Below, piece by piece: positions 35,255 through 44,847 of a stretch of 64,000 nucleotides of DNA (its first letter is position 1; every line of letters begins with the position of its first letter). The notes beneath the pieces were generated by a model. It did no database searches, was not told the origin of the DNA, and worked only from the letters and a program-made list of their open reading frames with translations. Made by a program: the position numbers and the translations under genes. This DNA is from JANYJZ01 sp964523395. Its GTDB lineage: Bacteria; Bacteroidota; Ignavibacteria; UBA10030; SZUA-254. The stretch lies in contig CAZFXS010000001.1 of the NCBI GenBank assembly GCA_964523395.1, positions 186,001 through 250,000 on the forward strand. Direction: 5' to 3'.

Positions 35255-36070
35255 ATGCCGCAACGGAAATCCGCCGCCAGCATACGCACACTCATTATTG
35301 ATGACGAACAGCTCGCGCGAAAAGCAGTCCACATCCTTCTCCGTGAAGACCCGGAAATAGAAATTGCGGGCGAGTGTGTCAACGGCACTTCGGCGGTTGA
35401 ATCAATTAATACACTTAAACCTGATTTGATTTTTCTCGATGTTCAAATGCCGGATATTTCCGGCTTCGATGTTTTGAAGAATCTTAACGGCGATAATCTT
35501 CCGTTGGTCGTTTTTGTAACTGCTTTTGATAATTATGCCATTGAAGCATTTAAAATCCATGCGGTTGAGTATTTGCTGAAGCCGTTCAACGATGCACGTT
35601 TTTACGAGGCGCTCAGGCATGCGAAAGAATGTTACAGGCAAAAAAAACTGGCGGATGCAGAGAAGCGCGTACGTTCTCTCCTGGATGATCTTGGTGACCT
35701 CGGTGTAAAAGTTTCAGATCAGGATCAATCATTTTTATCGAGGCTCGGCATCAAATCATCGGGATCAACCATATTTCTTGATGTGAAAGATGTCGACTGG
35801 CTTGAAGCGGATCATAACTATGTTGTTGTGCACACAGGCCAGAAGAAACACCTGATGCGCCACAGCATCAACCTTCTCGAAACAAAACTCGATCCGAAAT
35901 TATTTGTAAGAATCCACCGTTCGGCGATTGTCAATATTGATCGGATTCATGAACTCCAGAGTTTTACTCAACTCGATTATGTCGTTAAGCTCAGGGACGG
36001 GACAATCCTGAGGGTGAGCAGGAGCTATCTGCACCGCCTCAAGGAAGTGTTGAATTATTCCGCCGGCTGA
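35255..36070 (+). CDS. LytTR response regulator, cassette 1
   Basis: 271 aa. Receiver domain: acidic pair IIDDEQ, phospho-acceptor Asp62 in IFLDVQMPD, Thr in FVTAFD, Lys in YLLKPF. The C-terminal LytTR DNA-binding domain is at about residues 165-265 (DVKDVDWLEADHNYV, LFVRIHRSAIVNIDRI, RVSRSYLHRLKEVL). Partner of the kinase 10 bp upstream. The next gene is a secreted FG-GAP protein starting 151 bp later, the most likely nearby target (inference). Confidence 0.92.
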   Translation: MPQRKSAASIRTLIIDDEQLARKAVHILLREDPEIEIAGECVNGTSAVESINTLKPDLIFLDVQMPDISGFDVLKNLNGDNLPLVVFVTAFDNYAIEAFKIHAVEYLLKPFNDARFYEALRHAKECYRQKKLADAEKRVRSLLDDLGDLGVKVSDQDQSFLSRLGIKSSGSTIFLDVKDVDWLEADHNYVVVHTGQKKHLMRHSINLLETKLDPKLFVRIHRSAIVNIDRIHELQSFTQLDYVVKLRDGTILRVSRSYLHRLKEVLNYSAG

Positions 36071-36221
36071 GCTTCTCTCAGACCTTCCTAATTATCATTT
36101 CGTAACAATTTCCCCTCATTACACAACATAGCTGTGGTTTTTGGGTGCTTTTTCTCTGTTTATTGTAGAGAAAAATGTTCGACTGATACAGCTCTCTCAC
36201 TTGTTACGGGGATTAACATTC

Positions 36222-38798
36222 ATGAATTACTCCAAAGTCGTTATCGTTGCAAGCATATTTATCTTTGTACTTTTTCTGCCGGCCATTTCTCAGGTTACGT
36301 TTACAAAGAATACTACAAGCCCGGTCGTGACGGGCGGAGGGGCCACATTCGGCAGTTCATGGGTCGATTACGACGGAGATGGTGACCTCGATTTGTTTGC
36401 AGTCAACTTCAATAATCAAAATAATAATCTTTACAGGAATGACGGCGGCGGCAACTTTACGTTGATGACTTCAGTGCTGGTAGGAAGTATTGTAAGCGAT
36501 GCCGGTAATTCATTCTCCTGCAGCTGGGGTGATTATGATAATGACGGTGATCTTGATGTTTATATAGCGAACGCGAGTCCTACGGTAACAAATGAAAATG
36601 ATTTTCTTTACACGAACGACGGGGATGGAACCTTCACAAGAGTAACAACCGGAAGCGTTGTAACGAGCGGTGGATTTACAACCGGTGGCAGCTGGGTCGA
36701 CTACGATAACGATGGGTTTCTTGACCTGTTTGCCGTTAATAATAATCAAGTCAATTTCCTTTTCCACAATAATGGAAACGGAACATTCACCCGGATTACA
36801 ACAGGTAACGCGCTGATACAGCAATCATCACGGCATCATGGATGCTCATGGTCTGATTACGATAATGACGGAGATATGGATGTCTTTGTGGCATGCAATA
36901 TTGGAACGGTAAACAGAATGTACAGAAATGATGGCGGGGGCGTCTTTACGCGTATTACCACAGGAGAAATCGTAACGGATGTCGGATCGGCTCAGGGAGC
37001 AAGCTGGGGTGATTACGACAATGACGGGGATATGGATTTGTTTGTTCCGAATAGATCCGGACAGGATAATAATCTTTACCGCAACAATGGTGACGGGACG
37101 TTTTCAAAAATGACTTCGGCTGAAGTTGGCAGTATAGTGAATGACGGAGGAGATTCATTCGGCAGCGGATGGAGTGACGTTGATAACGACGGCGATATTG
37201 ACCTGTATGTTGCAAACTGGTCGGGTGAAAATGATTTTCTTTATTTCAATAATAACGATGGGACGTTCACCAGGGACCTGGTGGGAGATATAGTGAACGA
37301 CGGCGGAGAATCCCAGGCCGTTAGCTGGGGAGATTATGACGGTGATGGCTTTGAAGATTTATTTGTCGGGAATGGATATTTCGCAAATGAAAATGACTTT
37401 CTCTACCATAATGACGGCAACAGTAATCACTGGCTTACCATTCGCTGTACCGGGACCACTTCAAACCGCTCGGCCATTGGCACAAAAGTGTTGATAAAAG
37501 CAACGATCAATGGAAACAGCAGATGGCAAGTGCGTGAAATTGCTGAGCAAACCGGCGCCTTCGGACATAATTCCCTTTACGCGCATTTTGGACTGGGTGA
37601 CGCGGTAACTGTTGACTCCGTTGTTCTGCTCTGGCCCTCCGGTCTTAAGGAATACTACGCAAATCTTCCGGCGAATCAATTTGTTTCGTTGACCGAAGGT
37701 GAAGGGCAAACGATTACATTACTTTCTGCCCTTCCCGGAGATCAGTCAGTACTATTGCGATGGACGGCAAGTACCGATGTACATTTCTGGAAGTACAGGA
37801 TCTATATGGATACTGTTTCTCATCCCACAGCTATCCATGATTCGATGTTAATAGTCACGGATACATCCCTTGTCATTACTGGTCTGACGAATGATATCAC
37901 CTATTATTTCAGAATATCTGAAGTTACACAGGATACCGGTGAAAGCGCCTACTCAAATGAACTTTCTGCGACACCCTCGGTGAATATACAAAGGGGAGTT
38001 TCTGTCGATGAGCGATGGAATCTTGTCTCGGTGCCGGTACAGGTTCAGGATTTTAGTAAGAACACCATCTTTCCGGCAGCAACGACTTCGGCCTTTTCCT
38101 ACCTGCAGAATGGTTCTTATGCGCAACACGGAGTCCTGGAACTCCGAAAGGGATACTGGTTGAAATTTGATTCCTCACAAACTTTTTCTTTGCAAGGGCT
38201 GGCGTTGTACACGGATACATTTACTGTACATTCAGGATGGAATCTTATCGGTTCTATTTCAAACCCTGTATCGGTGCTGGATATCATCAGCGATCCTCCG
38301 GGGATTATCACAAGCAATTTTTTCGGATATGCAAAGAGCTATATCATGACAGATTCAATCCGTCCCGGAGAAGGATATTGGGTACACAGCAGCGCTGACG
38401 GGAAATTCATTTTATCAAATAATAGTGCAGGTGGAAAAAGTAACCGCATTCATATCCTGAATACCTCGTTGATGCCGCCACCGCCACCCGGTGAAGCTCG
38501 GCAGATGATAGGGTTGCCGGCAGGACCTTTGCTGGTGCAATCTTACCCTAATCCATTTAATCCGTCGGCTACGATTGAATATGTTCTTGAACATGAATCT
38601 TCCGTTACACTTCAGATATTCAATATCATCGGTGAGGCAGTGATAACATTGGTCGATAAAGTTGAACATACAGGTTTGAAAAAAGTTATCTGGAACGGTG
38701 AGGATCGCAACGGGAAATTGGTGTCCGGAGGTGTGTATTATTACAGGATAACGGCCGGAATATTAACGCAAACCGGAAAAATGATTTACCTTAAATAG
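36222..38798 (+). CDS. Secreted FG-GAP/ASPIC protein with WN-GYW modules and T9SS domain, cassette 1
   Basis: 858 aa from ATG 36222, with signal peptide (MNYSKVVIVASIFIFVLFLP, cut near ISQ). Seven FG-GAP/VCBS-type repeats of the form SWGDYDNDGDLDLFVAN span about residues 43-385 and carry calcium-binding Asp ladders. An ASPIC/UnbV domain follows (about 400-493; WPSGLKEYY), then a fibronectin-like domain (494-586), then two WN-type modules (WNLVSVPV... GYWLKF; WNLIGSIS... GYWVHS, about 599-733), a proline-rich MPPPPPGEA segment and the T9SS domain SYPNPFNPSATIEYVL ... GVYYYRI (774-858). Predicted cell-surface calcium-binding beta-propeller. Function unknown. Close paralogue at 50252. Confidence 0.85.
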   Translation: MNYSKVVIVASIFIFVLFLPAISQVTFTKNTTSPVVTGGGATFGSSWVDYDGDGDLDLFAVNFNNQNNNLYRNDGGGNFTLMTSVLVGSIVSDAGNSFSCSWGDYDNDGDLDVYIANASPTVTNENDFLYTNDGDGTFTRVTTGSVVTSGGFTTGGSWVDYDNDGFLDLFAVNNNQVNFLFHNNGNGTFTRITTGNALIQQSSRHHGCSWSDYDNDGDMDVFVACNIGTVNRMYRNDGGGVFTRITTGEIVTDVGSAQGASWGDYDNDGDMDLFVPNRSGQDNNLYRNNGDGTFSKMTSAEVGSIVNDGGDSFGSGWSDVDNDGDIDLYVANWSGENDFLYFNNNDGTFTRDLVGDIVNDGGESQAVSWGDYDGDGFEDLFVGNGYFANENDFLYHNDGNSNHWLTIRCTGTTSNRSAIGTKVLIKATINGNSRWQVREIAEQTGAFGHNSLYAHFGLGDAVTVDSVVLLWPSGLKEYYANLPANQFVSLTEGEGQTITLLSALPGDQSVLLRWTASTDVHFWKYRIYMDTVSHPTAIHDSMLIVTDTSLVITGLTNDITYYFRISEVTQDTGESAYSNELSATPSVNIQRGVSVDERWNLVSVPVQVQDFSKNTIFPAATTSAFSYLQNGSYAQHGVLELRKGYWLKFDSSQTFSLQGLALYTDTFTVHSGWNLIGSISNPVSVLDIISDPPGIITSNFFGYAKSYIMTDSIRPGEGYWVHSSADGKFILSNNSAGGKSNRIHILNTSLMPPPPPGEARQMIGLPAGPLLVQSYPNPFNPSATIEYVLEHESSVTLQIFNIIGEAVITLVDKVEHTGLKKVIWNGEDRNGKLVSGGVYYYRITAGILTQTGKMIYLK

Positions 38799-38936
38799 GA
38801 AATGCAGCCCGTTATTCCGTGCGTTCTGACTTATAAAAATATTCTTCCGGCGCACAAAATATACATTTTATCGCATCAGGATTGGTTCTTTCCTAATATT
38901 CCTTTCATTGCATGGTGATACAACAGGCGTTCTTAG

Positions 38937-38991
38937 TGGGCTGAGACCGGGTGTGTAGGTGGATTGGTGATCTCTCAGCCCATTATTTTTT
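38937..38991 (+). terminator. Long-loop hairpin, probable terminator
   Basis: A perfect 10-bp stem TGGGCTGAGA (38937-38946) / TCTCAGCCCA (38973-38982) with a 26-base loop, followed by TTATTTTTTG. It lies 139 bp after the FG-GAP gene and just before the promoter of cassette 2. Confidence 0.55.
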
Positions 38992-39006
38992 GAACGATTT
39001 GCACGG

Positions 39007-39035
39007 TTGACACTGACAATAAAATTATCTACTAT
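39007..39035 (+). promoter_or_regulatory. Promoter of kinase-regulator pair, cassette 2
   Basis: TTGACA (39007-39012), 17 bp, TACTAT (39030-39035), 24 bp before the ATG at 39059. The -10 box is overlapped by an inverted repeat TACTA-N8-TAGTA (39030-39047), a possible operator. Confidence 0.75.
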
Positions 39036-39058
39036 CATACGGTAGTATTACCTTACCG

Positions 39059-40180
39059 ATGTCTGATCGAATGAAACAAAACGGCTCTTACACACACCTT
39101 ATCCATCCAACCTGGCTGCGATGGTCGTTTTTACTTGGAGCATGGACAATTTTTGGCCTGTTCATGGGGGCAGAATTTTATTTTCTCTCCTTGCGTGCCG
39201 GAAATTCCGTCACCTGGGGTGCGGCGTTATCTTCTGAACTGTTGTATGCATTTGTATGGCTGGTGCTGACACCCGTCATTTTCCGGCTTGCCTGGAAATT
39301 CCCTTTCCAGAAATCGAGTTGGTTCACACATGGAATTTTTCACATCTTCGCGAGCATCCTTGCATCACTTCTCCACAGAGTAGTGTTCCTCCTGATAATA
39401 TTAACAATTGAGTCAACCCCTGAAACGCCGTTTTCCTGGAACGTATTTTCGGCGTCGGTCTTGCGGTTTGTGGACTACGGCATTATGATTTACTGGATCA
39501 TATTGCTTGTCAGGCATTCCGTCGAATATTATCAGCGTTACCGCCATCAGGAGTTGCAAAAATCCCAACTGGAAGCCGAACTTAATCTTGCACAGCTTCG
39601 TGCACTGAAAATGCAGCTTCAACCCCATTTTCTGTTTAACACGCTTAACGGAATTTCCGTGCTTGTGCGGAAAGACCCGGATGCCGCTTGCGCGATGATT
39701 TCACGTCTTGCCGATCTCCTGCGAATGACACTGGATAACCCCGGCGATCAGGTAATATCCCTTTCACAGGAAATGAAAATGTTGTCCTGTTATCTTGACA
39801 TCGAACATATTCGATTTGCTGACAGGCTGAAGGTCACGTTCGATATTCCGGCTGAAACGACGGATGCCCTTGTGCCCAATCTGATTCTTCAACCACTTGT
39901 CGAAAATGCGTTGAAGCATGGAGTCGCAAAACAACGTGGCGTTGCTGAGATAATAATCCGGTCGGTAAGAAACAACGGATCTCTTGAGCTGACAGTCGAA
40001 GACAGTGGTCCGAGTGTTCAGGATCCGTCAACTGTCACGGAGGGAATCGGGTTCACGAATACCCGTTCCCGCCTCAGAAAACTGTATGGTGATAAGTGTA
40101 ATTTTGTTTTCAAGAGCAGGGAAGGAATCGATTCGATGGCGACAGTACGGATTCCGTTCCATTTAAAAGCAAAAGAATGA
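39059..40180 (+). CDS. LytS/AlgZ-type sensor histidine kinase, cassette 2
   Basis: 373 aa, same layout as the cassette 1 kinase: four N-terminal membrane helices (WSFLLGAWTIFGLFMGAEF; LLYAFVWLVLTPVIFRLAW; FHIFASILASLLHRVVFLL; FVDYGIMIYWIILLV), a linker helix, His box QPHFLFNTLNGISVL (His near 189), and HATPase NLILQPLVENALKHGV with GIGFTNTRSRL. A strong promoter lies 24 bp upstream. Its TGA overlaps the ATG of the regulator by four bases, so the two are translationally coupled. Confidence 0.9.
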   Translation: MSDRMKQNGSYTHLIHPTWLRWSFLLGAWTIFGLFMGAEFYFLSLRAGNSVTWGAALSSELLYAFVWLVLTPVIFRLAWKFPFQKSSWFTHGIFHIFASILASLLHRVVFLLIILTIESTPETPFSWNVFSASVLRFVDYGIMIYWIILLVRHSVEYYQRYRHQELQKSQLEAELNLAQLRALKMQLQPHFLFNTLNGISVLVRKDPDAACAMISRLADLLRMTLDNPGDQVISLSQEMKMLSCYLDIEHIRFADRLKVTFDIPAETTDALVPNLILQPLVENALKHGVAKQRGVAEIIIRSVRNNGSLELTVEDSGPSVQDPSTVTEGIGFTNTRSRLRKLYGDKCNFVFKSREGIDSMATVRIPFHLKAKE

Positions 40181-40959
40181 AAAATAACAGCAAAAAGATC
40201 AGGATACTGATTGTGGATGATGAACCGTTGGGACGTGAAGCGGTGCGTCATCTTCTCAACAATGATGATGAAGTGGAAATTGTTGCCGAATCCCCTGATG
40301 GAATCCAGGCACTTGAAGATATGCAAACGTATTCTCCGGATGTGGTATTTCTTGATATTCAGATGCCGGGGTGTGACGGGTTTGAAGTCTTAAAACGACT
40401 TCCGAAACATTTTTCTCCGCTTATTATTTTTGTAACCGCTTACGATAAATATGCCATCGATGCATTTACCGTTCATGCCATCGATTATATACTGAAGCCG
40501 ATTGACCCCGGCAGGTTTCGTACTGCGCTTGCGGCTGCCAAAGAAAACCTCCGTTCGAAAGAACGGCAGGCGGTGAATGAACATCTTTATAAATTTGTTG
40601 AATCGTTACAAAGCACGTCTGGCTTCGCAGATCGAATTGTGGTCAAGACGAATGGCAAAATGGTCTTCGTCAGTGTTGAAGATGTTGACTGGATTGAATC
40701 GGCCGGTGATTATGTATGTATCCACGCCCGTGGGGAAAAACATATCATCCGTGAAACAATGAACAGCATCGAAGGAAAACTGAATCCCGGACGGTTTATG
40801 CGGATTCATCGTTCGACTATTGTCAGCGTCGATCGTGTGAAGGAAATGGAGCCGTTGTTTCAGGGACAGTATCTTCTCAGGCTTCGCGACGGTACAAAGC
40901 TGGTGGCCAGCAGATCCTACAAAAAACATATCGACACCCTTCTCTCAAAATCAATTTAG
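40177..40959 (+). CDS. LytTR response regulator, cassette 2
   Basis: 260 aa. Receiver: LIVDDEP, Asp60 in VFLDIQMPG, FVTAYD and YILKPID. LytTR domain at about residues 155-258 (VSVEDVDWIESAGDYVCIHA, FMRIHRSTIVSVDRVKEM, ASRSYKKHIDTLL). Overlaps the kinase gene by 4 bp. The downstream gene is the secreted beta-helix protein, with a promoter (41027-41055) in the 127-bp gap. Confidence 0.92.
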   Translation: MKNNSKKIRILIVDDEPLGREAVRHLLNNDDEVEIVAESPDGIQALEDMQTYSPDVVFLDIQMPGCDGFEVLKRLPKHFSPLIIFVTAYDKYAIDAFTVHAIDYILKPIDPGRFRTALAAAKENLRSKERQAVNEHLYKFVESLQSTSGFADRIVVKTNGKMVFVSVEDVDWIESAGDYVCIHARGEKHIIRETMNSIEGKLNPGRFMRIHRSTIVSVDRVKEMEPLFQGQYLLRLRDGTKLVASRSYKKHIDTLLSKSI

Positions 40960-41026
40960 TTGTAAACCTTTCGTCGTACAGAAGTCGATTCCTGTCGACA
41001 AAATCTGTGAAGTTATCGCATTTCGG

Positions 41027-41055
41027 TTGAGCGGGCGGCGTAATTATTGTAAGTT
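41027..41055 (+). promoter_or_regulatory. Candidate promoter of beta-helix gene
   Basis: TTGAGC (41027-41032), 17 bp, TAAGTT (41050-41055), 31 bp before ATG 41087. A partial inverted repeat (GTCG..CAG / CTG.CGAC) lies at about 40970-41000 and could be a regulator site. Confidence 0.5.
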
Positions 41056-41086
41056 GCCTCTGCTTAATTTTCAGAAAGGTAACTTC

Positions 41087-44000
41087 ATGTATTATCGATA
41101 CATTGCAAAAACGTTTATGTTGGCGTTCTTACTTAGTACGGCGCTTTCCGCAACTATCCTTCACGTTCCTTTAGAGTATGTTTCAATCCAGCTGGCAATC
41201 AATGCTGCATTGGATGGAGATACCGTATTGGTCGCTCCCGGAACGTATTATGAAAACCTGAATTTTCATGGGAAGAAAATTACCGTTGCCAGCCAGTATA
41301 TCTATTCATTAAACCAATCGGATATTCAGAACACAATTATTAACGGCTCACAGCCTTTTCACGCCGATACGGCAAGTTGTGTACTGTTTGTAACCGGTGA
41401 GGATAGCAATACCGTTCTGGAAGGTTTTACGTTGACCGGCGGTAAAGGCACGCTCTGGAGGGATGTTCATAATAACCTCCTGTATCGGGAGGGTGGTGGC
41501 ATACTATGTGAGTTTTCATCTCCGGTGATCCGGCATAATATTATCAGGGATAATGACGCGAGCAATTCTACCGGAGGTGCAAGCTCAGGAGGTGGCGGGA
41601 TAAGGATCGGTGACGGCAACCCCTCTGTGATCGGAAATATCATCACGAGAAACAGCGGCAAATACGGCGGTGGCATCGTACTTAATTATACCGGCGCGAT
41701 TATAAGAAATAATGTCATTTATAAGAACACCGGCGGTGAGGATTATGGCGGGGCAGGAATTTGGTCCACCAATATCGGAACAGCTCCCAAAATAATAGAA
41801 AATAATACCATCGTGGAAAACTCTTCGACGACCGACGGCGGAGGATTATCTATTTCCGGGGGGACAGCCACAGTGAGAAATAATATTATTTGGGGAAACA
41901 GTGCACCCTTTGCTCCGCAGATTTCATTAACTGGTGCTTTTATTACTCTGACGTATTCCAATGTTCAGGGCGGATGGAGCGGAACGGGGAACATAAATCT
42001 GGACCCGAAGTTCCAGGATACAAGTCATTATCTGAAATCAAATTCTCCCTGCATTGATGCGGGAAATCCATCGACAGAGTATAATGATCTTCCGGATTCA
42101 AGTAATGCCGATTCAGCAAAGTCTCCCTCGCGCGGTGGGTTGCGAAATGACATGGGCGCGTATGGCGGGCCGTTTTCGACACTGCTGTACGAACGGACAC
42201 ATCTTAACGCGCCGAAACCGCCGACATTGGTTACTGCATACAGCGATTATCAGACACCTTCTTCCGTTGCACTTTCATGGCTGGATCCGGTGCAGCTTTC
42301 AAATGGAAATCCGCTTTCAGGTTTCGATATTCACATTTACCGGAATTCGGTACTAATAGCCAGTGTCGACTCCGGTATTCAATCATTTGTCGATAATGGA
42401 CTCTCACTTCACGCTCTCGTTAATTACGAAATTAATGCTGTCTCAGCGATTGATTCCAGTCCCCTTGTCTCGGTTTCCGCATATGTCGGAGGTCATGCAG
42501 TTCCCGGGCCGCCATCCGGAGTTATTCCCTATGAAGGTACCAGCGGTACGGTTCTTCGATGGATCAATCCCTCACAACAACTCGACGGAACTCCATTGAA
42601 CGATCTCTCGGCCATTTACATTTACAGGGATAGTGTGCTTATTGATAGCCTGGTCCAATCAATGGCGGACACGGCACAAGAGCGAACATATGCAGATACT
42701 GCTCAGGGTTATCATACCTATGCGGTTCGTTCGGTGGATAATGAAAACCCTGTTAACCGCAGTAGTATTACAGCGCCGTTATTAGGGTATGGGGGAGTAA
42801 CTACAAGTTACTCTGAAGGGTTTGAGAATGGACCGGGCTCAATTTATCTCAGTGCAACCTGGGATACAACTTCATCAATCGCGTTTAACGGTAGTTATTC
42901 ATTTACAGACAGCCCCGGAGGTAATTATCCAAATGGATCAAATACAAGTGTACTTCTTCCGCCTGTGGTTCTTGGCAATTCACACCTGCTACAATTTCAA
43001 ACTATCGGTATTATTCGGGGAGGACATTTTGCGTATCTGGAAATCAGTACCGATCACAGAGCGACATTCAGCACAATGAAAATCTTCAACTCCTTTGTTA
43101 CTCCGGATTGGCAGGATGGATCTGCTGATCCCTCCGACTGGAGAAGATTTGTCATAGACCTCTCACCGTATGCCGGTGATACTGCAACCATTCGCCTCCG
43201 GCTCATTACAGCCGCCGGGCTGACTGCCGATGGATGGTATGTAGACGATATTTCGGTCAGTCCGTGTGATTCATTGTTGACCTCATCCACTCAGATTGGT
43301 TCAGGCTGGAATATGGTTGGCGTACCGGTCGAAGTTTCAGATCATAGTATTTCAGCAGTATTTCCCGGTGCTGTGACAAAAGCATTTTCTTATGATGGTT
43401 CGTATGCTGAAACCGATTCAGTGCGTCCAGGTGTGGGATATTGGGTGAAATTCGATTCGGTGCAGAATGCTGAAATTTCCGGTTCCCCGATTCTGAGGGA
43501 CACTATCGATGTGAAGGCAAAATGGAATATGATTAGTCCGATAAGCTACCCGATCGATTCAGCTTCGATTAAGACAATTCCGTCGGGGATAATTCATTCA
43601 AGTTTTTATACATATAACGGCGATAGCAGTTATACTGTTGCTCAGACAATACTGCCCGGAAAGTCATATTGGGTAAAAACATCCCAGGCAGGTAAACTTA
43701 TTTCATCAATGTTTTTTCCGAAAGCTTCACCGGTTGGGATTTCGTCTGAAGGGGATAACTATATCGGGACCCTGTCATTAACAGATAATAATGGACGTCA
43801 AAGAACACTATTCATAGGTCGCGGTGAACTAACCTGCATTCAGAAAGAGAAACTTGAGCTTCCCCCGATGCCGCCGGCGGGTGCTTTTGAAATTCGTTTT
43901 TCGTCTAATCAAAGCATAGAATACATGACCGGGTTAGATGCGGATTTCCCTGTTACGCTCCAGTCTGTTCAATTTCCTTTACAGGTAAAATGGACTCGTA

Positions 44001-44425
44001 TCTCTTCCGCGCAGGGGTCGCTTATTTTAGTTGTTGATGGCGAGGAACAAATGTTAATCCCGGACAAGGCATTGCTGATTGAGAATCGGCCTCAGTTTCT
44101 ACTGGTGAGACATAAAGGAAGTGTTCAAGCATCAGTCCCAAATGAGTTTTCTCTGTCACAAAATTTCCCGAACCCGTTTAATCCCCTTACGATGATTCGT
44201 TATTCGTTGCCTGAAAGGGCGCATGTATTGCTGGAAGTATTCAATATTCTTGGTGAGCGAGTGGAACAACTGGTTAATGAAATTCAGGAGGCCGGTGAGC
44301 AATCTGTTTCTTTTAATTCGAAAAGTCTGGCAAGCGGAGTATACACATATCGGTTTGACGCAACCGCGGTGGACAATTCTGGTCATGTATTTTCAAAAAC
44401 AGCAAAAATGATTCTCCTGAGGTAA
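41087..44425 (+). CDS. Secreted beta-helix protein with WN-GYW modules and T9SS domain, cassette 2
   Basis: 1112 aa from ATG 41087 (SD AAAGGT). Signal peptide within residues 1-22 (MLAFLLSTALSA). Residues about 25-365 form a right-handed beta-helix of the pectate-lyase/PbH1 type (SIQLAINAALDGDTVLVAPG, then many NNVIYKN-like rungs). Fibronectin-like segments follow (370-565), then a jelly-roll region (575-725) with DGWYVDDISVS, as in choice-of-anchor J or MAM-like domains. Two WN modules (WNMVGVPV... GYWVKF; WNMISPIS... SYWVKT, about 738-870), a PPMPPAGAFEIRF segment and the T9SS domain (NFPNPFNPLTMIRYSL ... GVYTYRF, 1026-1112) end it. The substrate or partner is unknown; catalytic residues of a lyase were not recognised. 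Confidence 0.82.
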   Translation: MYYRYIAKTFMLAFLLSTALSATILHVPLEYVSIQLAINAALDGDTVLVAPGTYYENLNFHGKKITVASQYIYSLNQSDIQNTIINGSQPFHADTASCVLFVTGEDSNTVLEGFTLTGGKGTLWRDVHNNLLYREGGGILCEFSSPVIRHNIIRDNDASNSTGGASSGGGGIRIGDGNPSVIGNIITRNSGKYGGGIVLNYTGAIIRNNVIYKNTGGEDYGGAGIWSTNIGTAPKIIENNTIVENSSTTDGGGLSISGGTATVRNNIIWGNSAPFAPQISLTGAFITLTYSNVQGGWSGTGNINLDPKFQDTSHYLKSNSPCIDAGNPSTEYNDLPDSSNADSAKSPSRGGLRNDMGAYGGPFSTLLYERTHLNAPKPPTLVTAYSDYQTPSSVALSWLDPVQLSNGNPLSGFDIHIYRNSVLIASVDSGIQSFVDNGLSLHALVNYEINAVSAIDSSPLVSVSAYVGGHAVPGPPSGVIPYEGTSGTVLRWINPSQQLDGTPLNDLSAIYIYRDSVLIDSLVQSMADTAQERTYADTAQGYHTYAVRSVDNENPVNRSSITAPLLGYGGVTTSYSEGFENGPGSIYLSATWDTTSSIAFNGSYSFTDSPGGNYPNGSNTSVLLPPVVLGNSHLLQFQTIGIIRGGHFAYLEISTDHRATFSTMKIFNSFVTPDWQDGSADPSDWRRFVIDLSPYAGDTATIRLRLITAAGLTADGWYVDDISVSPCDSLLTSSTQIGSGWNMVGVPVEVSDHSISAVFPGAVTKAFSYDGSYAETDSVRPGVGYWVKFDSVQNAEISGSPILRDTIDVKAKWNMISPISYPIDSASIKTIPSGIIHSSFYTYNGDSSYTVAQTILPGKSYWVKTSQAGKLISSMFFPKASPVGISSEGDNYIGTLSLTDNNGRQRTLFIGRGELTCIQKEKLELPPMPPAGAFEIRFSSNQSIEYMTGLDADFPVTLQSVQFPLQVKWTRISSAQGSLILVVDGEEQMLIPDKALLIENRPQFLLVRHKGSVQASVPNEFSLSQNFPNPFNPLTMIRYSLPERAHVLLEVFNILGERVEQLVNEIQEAGEQSVSFNSKSLASGVYTYRFDATAVDNSGHVFSKTAKMILLR

Positions 44426-44427
44426 CC

Positions 44428-44455
44428 AAAAAAAGGGGATACGGGTCGTATCCCC
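44428..44455 (-). terminator. Intrinsic terminator for minus-strand small genes
   Basis: Perfect stem GGGGATACG / CGTATCCCC (44435-44443, 44447-44455). On the minus strand it is followed by seven T (complement of 44428-44434), so it terminates the small minus-strand operon rather than the + gene. Confidence 0.85.
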
Positions 44456-44468
44456 CTGTCGAAGTTAC

Positions 44469-44606
44469 TCAATCAGCATCATGCTGGTCATCTTCCTGCT
44501 TATTCTTTCCCATAGGTGTACGCAGCACCTTCACTAAAAAATAAATCATGAGAAAAGAAATGACAATCCATGCCGTGAGCATGGTGATTAATGCGCTCGT
44601 TTCCAT
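44469..44606 (-). CDS. MetS-like small membrane protein (NSS transporter small-subunit type)
   Basis: 45 aa: METSALITMLTAWIVISFLM starts the protein, one membrane helix, then a charged tail. The TSALI..M...W pattern resembles MetS, the tiny subunit of methionine/alanine sodium symporters (NSS family). The ATG has an ideal SD on the minus strand (AGGAGC). No NSS transporter gene lies in this window, so the partner must be elsewhere or the likeness is only to a short hydrophobic peptide. It follows another tiny membrane-protein gene by 11 bp and is closed by a strong terminator. Confidence 0.65.
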   Translation of the reverse strand: METSALITMLTAWIVISFLMIYFLVKVLRTPMGKNKQEDDQHDAD

Positions 44607-44617
44607 AATGCCGCTCC

Positions 44618-44749
44618 TTAGATAATTCCGGTTGCCCGTGTGACCAGGAAAGCGATTCCCAGTACGATCACGGCAATTAATATTTTGAGTTCGAGGGGGA
44701 ATCCGCTTCCGGTTTCTTCCTCGTGTTGAGATGGGTTCTTGCCGTTCAT
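44618..44749 (-). CDS. Tiny membrane protein, 43 aa, unknown function
   Basis: MNGKNPSQHEEETGSGFPLE begins the protein, followed by one helix (LKILIAVIVLGIAFLVTR) and a short end. The ATG is preceded on the minus strand by AAAGGAG at ideal spacing, so it is very likely translated. It is the first of two tandem small membrane-protein genes. I recognise no family. It lies between cassette 2 and the exported protein at 44848. Confidence 0.6.
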   Translation of the reverse strand: MNGKNPSQHEEETGSGFPLELKILIAVIVLGIAFLVTRATGII

Positions 44750-44847
44750 ATGAATTCTCCTTTGACTGAAATGCAAACACTCCGGCGAAGCTTCAGTAAA
44801 CAATGGCTGGAGCTGTTAACAGTATATGATAGTGATCAAGAGAAGAA

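Noticed and set aside
36071..36221. LytTR-binding direct repeats between regulator and secreted gene
   Set aside because: Only partial matches to the known consensus were found in the three gaps; a shared CTCTGTTTAT (36154-36163 and 50150-50159) sits at unequal distances from the starts, so no site is claimed.
36352..37375. Repeated DNA pattern suggestive of a repeat array or CRISPR
   Set aside because: The repeats are coding FG-GAP units with variable length and spacing, all in one reading frame.
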